This document shows, piece after piece, positions 59,089-64,000 of a DNA stretch of 64,000 bases. This stretch comes from Poa pratensis (Eukaryota; Streptophyta; Magnoliopsida; Poales; Poaceae): contig CAMZMU010000040.1 of the NCBI GenBank assembly GCA_947311845.1, forward strand, positions 69,929,341 to 69,993,340, in the 5' to 3' direction. The notes below the pieces were generated by a model that did not search any database, had not been told where the DNA came from, and saw nothing but the letters and a program-made list of their open reading frames with translations. The position numbers and the translations under genes were made by a program. Position 1 is the stretch's first letter; each line of letters begins with the position of its first letter.

Positions 59089-61644
59089 TCAACATAAAAA
59101 TGTAGTTGGGGTTGTTATGCCCCGTAAATCACTACGAGTGGTCTTGCCCCTAGTGGCATCACCACCCGCAATGGAAGTCTTGACTTGTGCGGGCTTGGTC
59201 TTGTTCTCCTTGTTGTTGCTCATTTTCTTCTTTGCCTTGACAACATAACCAAGACCCTCCTTCCCTTTGTGTGGCTTTTGTTCAAACACATGAGTAACAA
59301 CCTTTGCTTTACCTTTGGGAATAGAGGTCTTGGCACTAGTAGCCTTAGCAAGATCCACTTTCAACCTAGCATTTTCCTCAATAACATTTGCATGATCACA
59401 AGAAGGAGTAGAGGTACTAGGTGAGTTAGATTTAGAAAGTTGAGTTTGTAGTTGCTCATGAGACTTGACTAGAAGAGAGTGAGTTGTTTCCAAGGCCTTG
59501 TGAGCCTTGTCAAGCTTCTCAATATCCCCAATGAGTCTAGCATTAGCAACCACAAATTCGGCTTTTTCCTTTTTAGTCACTTTATATTTAGCATTAACAA
59601 GATCTCTTTCTTTAATGATTTTAGAGATTATTTCATCATTAGCACTATCAAGAGACTCAAGTCTCTCCTCAAGAGAAACTCTATAGTCATGTTCTTCTTT
59701 AAGGGAGGCATTCAAGGATGCTATAGTCATAGAGTCCTCTCTCTCATTGCGACATTTGTCCTCAAGAAGGTCTTCGGTCTTACCAAGTTGACTCATGAGA
59801 GCCTCAACATGCTTCTTGGCTTCACCTTGCAAGTTAGTCACACAAGTATCAAAAGCAACAAGTTCTTTCTTAATTGCAAGACTCGTGACATCATCCATTT
59901 CATGCATAGTCTTAGGGGTGGATGATGATACTGTCGTGTCTCGTTGCACGGACACCGGGAGTATAGGATACCCCCTTTTAGGTTCGGCACGGGGCGCGAA
60001 GGAGGCTGAGAATCGTCTTCTTGGGCGGAGTCTAGATCAAGCTCTCCTCTCCACGATCAAAGCATGCAACCAAAGGGACACAAGGAGCTACCCAGGTTCA
60101 GGCCGCCCGGAGGCTAAAAGCCCTACTCCTGCATGTCTGGATTGATGGGTTCTTCATAGTGTGGCTTACAATGGAACCTCCCGGACAGGGTACCCGGAAG
60201 GGTTCTGGCTGGAGGTAGAAGAAGGACAGATCCTGACCCGGAGGAGATCACCTTCCTCTCTACCTTCGCAGCCCTAGTCTAGTCTTGCTCTGGTTCTAGC
60301 TTGCGTTCGTCCTTGGTTCGACCCCCCCTCCTCCGTGCCTTGGTCCTCCTTTTATAGGCTAAGGGGTTGCCACAGGGTCACGTGAGGGGCGTGAGGGACC
60401 TTCGGGGTGAAGGACCCTCCTCATCTAGTTTAGGGGGAGACGTGGCCTCTCCTCAGCCTAGCGTCTCCTTTGGGTTAGGTGGGAGCGTCCGCCTAGGGGG
60501 TGGACAGGAGCTGACACCACCACGGGACGTGCTTCCCGCCCGCGCTGCCTTCGCCTTGCTTCCCAAGTCTTCCGCGGTGAGGTGGAGTGCTTATCCACAG
60601 GGACGTGGGGAAGTACCCGAGAGGGAGCCTGGCCTCCTGCCGGGAACTCGGGCTCTCGGGTCCTTCCTGGCCTTCTTGCTTGATTCGGGGACCCGGAAGG
60701 TCCCCAGGACCGGAGCCCTTAGTCGACGTAGGCCATGCGTGTCTTGACGGTGAACCCGCCAGCTTGACTTGAGTCTTGGTCTTGTCCATCTTCATCTTGG
60801 GCCCACATGGGGTGGACCCACTTTGGCAGTACTAGGGGAACCCCATGTTCCACTGTTGCGACAGATACCTCGGTGACCTTGGCCATGAGGCAACGAGCGT
60901 TTTTGTTGTTGTTGGAGATGTTCTCATTGGGGGATTCAAAGAGATAAGATGAAGAAGTTGAGACAATAGCCAATGCGGCCACCTCACGAGTGGGTCCTTC
61001 TTCTTCTTCGGAATACTCGGAAGGGTACTCTTCTTGAGTCATCAACACAATCCTTGGTGCTTTCTTGAAGAATGGCTTCCTCTTGATGATTTGCTTCTTT
61101 TGAACCAACTTTGATTGATCCTTGGGTATGAGCCTTCCACCATGTTCTTCTCTATTCTCATAAGGGCAATCTTTAATGAAGTGATACATGTCATGACAAT
61201 TGTAGCAAGTCTTTGTCCTCGTAGCAAACTCCTTCTTCCCACTTGGATTGTTCTTTAGATCAAGTTGAGCCTTTGCCTTGGCCGGGTCACGCCAAAAAGC
61301 TCTTGTGGCAAGAGCCACGTGATCATGGTAGGCTTGTTCAAGATCATTGGGGAGAATGTTGCTTGGGCATGCTTCAATTTCCACACTATCATCAAGGCTT
61401 ACCACCTTGGCCTTCAAAGCAAGTGAGGGACCTTGTTTCATTCCCATGGCCCTAGCACGGTTGTCTAGAGCATTCTTGGTGGCAACCTTGGAGGCTTGCA
61501 TCTCTTGCATAACTTCATAAGATGTCATTTCAAGGTAGTTGTGTCTTTCTTTGACGATGGGTTAACTCATCAAATCCCATGGTTAAGAACCTAGGGTTGA
61601 GATTACGAGGGAGAGAACGTGGTAGAGCTGGTAGTTTCGTCGGC
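59089..61644 (-). pseudogene. gag: Sirevirus gag, interrupted by a solo LTR
   Basis: Minus-strand gag. The reading around MTSYEVMQEMQASKVATKN starts near 61531, with gag-like frame continuing to about 61644. Then come a CCHC knuckle (CYNCHDMYHFIKDC, about 61190), basic and acidic stretches (to 60864) and, after the solo LTR, a coiled-coil part (MHEMDDVTSLAIKKELVAFD through repeated heptads, 59910-59400) and a basic end. The solo LTR and its target duplication disrupt the frame. The coiled coil fits Gag self-assembly. Confidence 0.8.
59932..60863 (-). mobile_element. Solo LTR with GATAC target duplication
   Basis: A 932-bp sequence with TGTCG/CGACA ends, flanked by GATAC (59927-59931 and 60864-60868). 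It is the same family as 27109-28042 but in the opposite orientation (TATA box TATAAAAG on the minus strand near 60352). It lies inside the Sirevirus gag. Confidence 0.92.
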
Positions 61645-62047
61645 TGACAAGCAAAAGCAGGGATTTTACCCAGGTTCAGGCCTCCGGAGAGTAACACCCT
61701 ACTTCCTGCTTGTGTGGTATTGATCTAGTGTGTATATGCGAGCTACAATGGAGTCCCGGCGAGATGTCGATCTCGCTAGGGTTTTGGTGGTTCGAGTATT
61801 GCGTGTCCTGGATCGGCGGCCCTCCCAACCTTTATATAATAGGCTGGGTCTCGGGAGTTCGCAACCGACTCAGATTACATGTAAGGAAAGCCTAAACCGA
61901 CTATGCCTATGTCTAATCTTGGAGGATACTCCATCTTGTTGGGCCTTTCGTCACGGGCTTCATGTAGGCTCTTGATAGTTGGGCCTTTAGTCGACACGTG
62001 CATCAGGTACCCTTAAGATAGGGTACCCGAGGTGTATATCCTTGTCA
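61645..62047 (-). repeat. Short LTR of a Tat-lineage-like gypsy element
   Basis: A 403-bp LTR with TGACAAG/CTTGTCA ends. The minus strand has a TATA box (TATATAAAGG near 61829-61838), and the purine tract CTCGGGGGCTAC (62059-62048) immediately precedes the LTR start at 62047. CTCGGGGGCTAC next to an LTR start is familiar from Tat-lineage gypsy elements of grasses. It is therefore a 3' LTR reading leftward, inserted in the Sirevirus gag. Confidence 0.7.
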
Positions 62048-63368
62048 GTAGCCCCCGAGTACTTGTCTGACTCGAAGAATCGGGCATGTACTCGTTCGTA
62101 AGTGCACGTCATATGCTTTGTACTTGTATGTTGTAATTGGAATTCCTGTATGAATAGCACATGTTGGCTATGTCGAGTATTTCATCGACTTTGGTTTTTT
62201 GCTTATGATAATCAAGGGATAATAGCTTAGTAGGCCCGGTACACTCGACGGATCGGGACCGGTTAACTACACATTCGGGTAAAACCTTACTAGCCTTCAA
62301 TCAAATTCGAATCCCCGGACTCGAACTTGGAACAGACTGGTGAGACTCGACTAAGCCGCGGAGGTCTTACTGAATCAATCTGCAGTATAACTTTGAAATT
62401 TACCCAACGCGTCCGTCAGGATTTTTCATCATGTCTGCTGACACGGAAAGTGTAAGGATTAACGTTGCTGGAACGGTCCTTAGCCCAGCTCGAAAGTTTG
62501 GCGGGTCTTACCTTTGCACTATGCATGCAGCATCCGAGATATTTGCGGCGGACGCAACTCGGGAATGTTTTGTGTATGATTTTGTATATGAACTGAGTCG
62601 AGCCATATGTCGACCGATACTTTGTCGTTATTTTATCGGGTGCGCGACAGCGCTCCCGATGGGAGTAGCCCCCGAGATTGTGCTTTATTGCTTGCAATGG
62701 AGGATAATCTCAAATCTTTTTATCCCATACACTCTCAGTCGAAGAAATTTTTGATACGCTCCCGATGGGAGTAATATGCCTTTAGTTGAAGGAACGGTCG
62801 AGTGACCATTTTTTGCCTTAACGTTGCTTTTTCACACCCGAATCAAGCGAGGCAATCGAGTGACTGATATGCGTTGGGCGAACTCGAATGCTTTTCTGAA
62901 CAGATCGCTTGCAATGACGTCAGGGATGACGTTTTTGGCGACTGCACTGCCTGACACGCGGTGGCGTGCGTTATGCCGTGATAGATGGGACGTGACACGT
63001 ATGTGGGCCCATTGTGCAGCGCTGACCGAACGACGGTGCCGTTTGGACTGGATTTGACCGCTATGGCCCACTTTTTACGGAGAGGCGATGATGGTTCCTC
63101 TTTTTGCGTGCGTAGTGGGCGGAGTGGCCGGCGACGGTTGCCCTCCGCACTTGCCACGTGTACGGTGGGATTACCCGCGGAGCGCACGATTGCGATTTGA
63201 ACGGTTAAGATTGATTTCGCTTTGTGGTAAATAGGGAGAACGGCGCTGGCATAATTTGTTACTAGCCATTTGCCTCCTGTGCCGCCCCTGTTTCATCTTC
63301 TTCCTCGCGCTCCTCCTCCATTGTTCTTATGCCAGAGCTTTTCGCGCGCCACCACCTTCCCTTTGAGG
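62048..63368. other. Spacer between LTR and antisense ORF
   Basis: Non-coding internal region of the Tat-like element. GCTCCCGATGGGAGTA occurs twice (about 62653 and 62758). A TATA-like GTAAATAG on the plus strand at 63227-63234 lies about 140 bases before the ORF at 63369 and could be its own promoter. Confidence 0.5.
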
Positions 63369-64000
63369 ATGAAGAAAGTAGCGGGCAACAAGCGTTCTGC
63401 CGCGACTGCTGCTGCCGCGGCCGATACGGTGGCGGTGAAGGGGAAGAAAGTTGCGGCGAGCGCATCTGCAGCTGCTGCTGGTCTGAAGAAGAGCACCGGG
63501 GATTGGGCGAAGTCCTCGATCAAGGATGCTCACCTCGTCAAGCTCCGCCAGCAGGGCCTGCTACCACCCGAGGACCAGTTAGCGGTCCGCGCTCCATCGC
63601 CCAAGGAGGTATTCCCCGAGCCTCGCGCCAATGAGCACGTTTGTTTTGCGGAATTTCTTCCTAGAGGGTTTTCGCTCCCCCTCCATGATTTTGTTCGTGG
63701 TCTGATGTATGCCTATGCGGTGCAAATCCACGATTTCACCCCTAATGGTATTCTACACATTGCGTGTTTTATCACGCTCTGTGAATGTTTTCTGGGAGTT
63801 TCTCCCAGTTGGGCGCTGTGGAAGTCGATTTTCCTCGTCCGCCCAAATGTGGGAGGTGGTCGCACCTACCCCGTGGGCGGCTTCGGGATCCAGGTGCGCG
63901 GCGACACCCGCTATTTTGCCCTGAAGCCAGTCGATTCCGCACAAGGGTGGAGGACCAAATGGTTCTACGTCTCTATGGAGCAAGCAGGCATCCCTGCCTT
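63369..64000 (+). CDS. Gypsy-type transposon ORF (PF04195-like), open at window end
   Basis: The ORF starts at ATG 63369 and stays open to the last base (210 complete codons). The N-terminus is Ala/Lys-rich (MKKVAGNKRSAATAAAAADT, then KKSTGDWAKSSIKD). The body matches the plant 'putative gypsy type transposon' domain in layout: FLPRGFSLPLHDFVRGLMY, then IHDFTPNGILHIACFITLCE and FLGVSPSWALWKSIF. It lies on the strand opposite to the neighbouring LTR, as do the antisense ORFs described in Tat-lineage elements. The protein's role is not established. The C-terminus is missing because the window ends. Confidence 0.75.
   Translation, partial: MKKVAGNKRSAATAAAAADTVAVKGKKVAASASAAAAGLKKSTGDWAKSSIKDAHLVKLRQQGLLPPEDQLAVRAPSPKEVFPEPRANEHVCFAEFLPRGFSLPLHDFVRGLMYAYAVQIHDFTPNGILHIACFITLCECFLGVSPSWALWKSIFLVRPNVGGGRTYPVGGFGIQVRGDTRYFALKPVDSAQGWRTKWFYVSMEQAGIPA

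Larger units (their letters stand above)
51075..61644 (-). mobile_element. Sirevirus-type Ty1-copia element (5' part outside)
   Basis: Minus-strand copia element with, in order, gag with CCHC knuckle, protease, integrase, RT, RNase H, an envelope-like ORF and a 3' LTR (52270-51075). The envelope-like ORF downstream of pol, repeated short palindromes and several polypurine-like tracts are hallmarks of the Sirevirus genus. It is interrupted by a solo LTR (59932-60863), and its gag is cut at 61645 by a gypsy-type LTR. The 5' LTR lies beyond the window. Confidence 0.85.

Noticed and set aside
62431..63200. ORFs on both strands between the Tat-like LTR and the antisense ORF
   Set aside because: No conserved motif; moderate GC and low stop density explain them.

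Overview
The window is nuclear DNA of a grass, most likely a member of the Pooideae (wheat, oat, ryegrass and relatives). The evidence is the mix of repeats: nested Athila/Sabrina-like Ty3-gypsy elements, Angela/BARE-like and Sirevirus Ty1-copia elements, a CACTA transposon and Stowaway MITEs carrying CTCCCTCCGT ends. The genes are spliced and have GC-rich first exons. The species cannot be fixed from the sequence alone.

Layout. Positions 1-19746 are a stack of LTR retrotransposons. An old minus-strand Athila/Sabrina-like element was entered by two younger ones: a chromovirus-like Ty3-gypsy element at 898-9268 (target duplication CAGAC) and a short non-autonomous relative at 11792-18985 (target duplication TGGGA). 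Positions 19747-20660 hold a complex of direct and inverted repeats. A decayed minus-strand CACTA transposon ends at 24947. From 24948 to about 32800 lie remnants of an Angela-like copia element around one LTR (26815-30290), which itself holds a solo LTR and a Harbinger-like MITE.

Positions 33-47.2 kb form a gene island with three genes: a single-exon plant-specific TFIIB-related protein (PTF2 type, plus strand, 34002-35684), a three-exon class III peroxidase (minus, 41292-38769) and a three-exon GPI-anchored lipid transfer protein of the LTPG/xylogen-like type (minus, 47015-43644). The LTPG first intron carries a LINE-like insertion with a hAT-type MITE inside it. Nothing suggests that the three genes work in one pathway. 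The last two encode secreted cell-wall or cell-surface proteins.

Positions 48.9-51 kb hold a dispersed repeat that appears to carry a gene fragment. Positions 51075-61644 are a minus-strand Sirevirus-type copia element with a 3' LTR, an intact envelope-like ORF, decayed pol and gag, and a solo LTR inside gag. At 61645 a Tat-lineage-like Ty3-gypsy element begins. Its short LTR faces the minus strand, and the ORF open at the window end (63369-64000) runs antisense to that LTR.

No tRNA, rRNA or CRISPR array was seen. No wholly new system is demonstrated. The most unusual signals are a hairpin with a compensatory base-pair change between two diverged copies (19.8-20.3 kb), the antisense ORF at the right edge, the strand-switched CCGGAG palindrome array in the Sirevirus, and the LTR that serves two internal domains.
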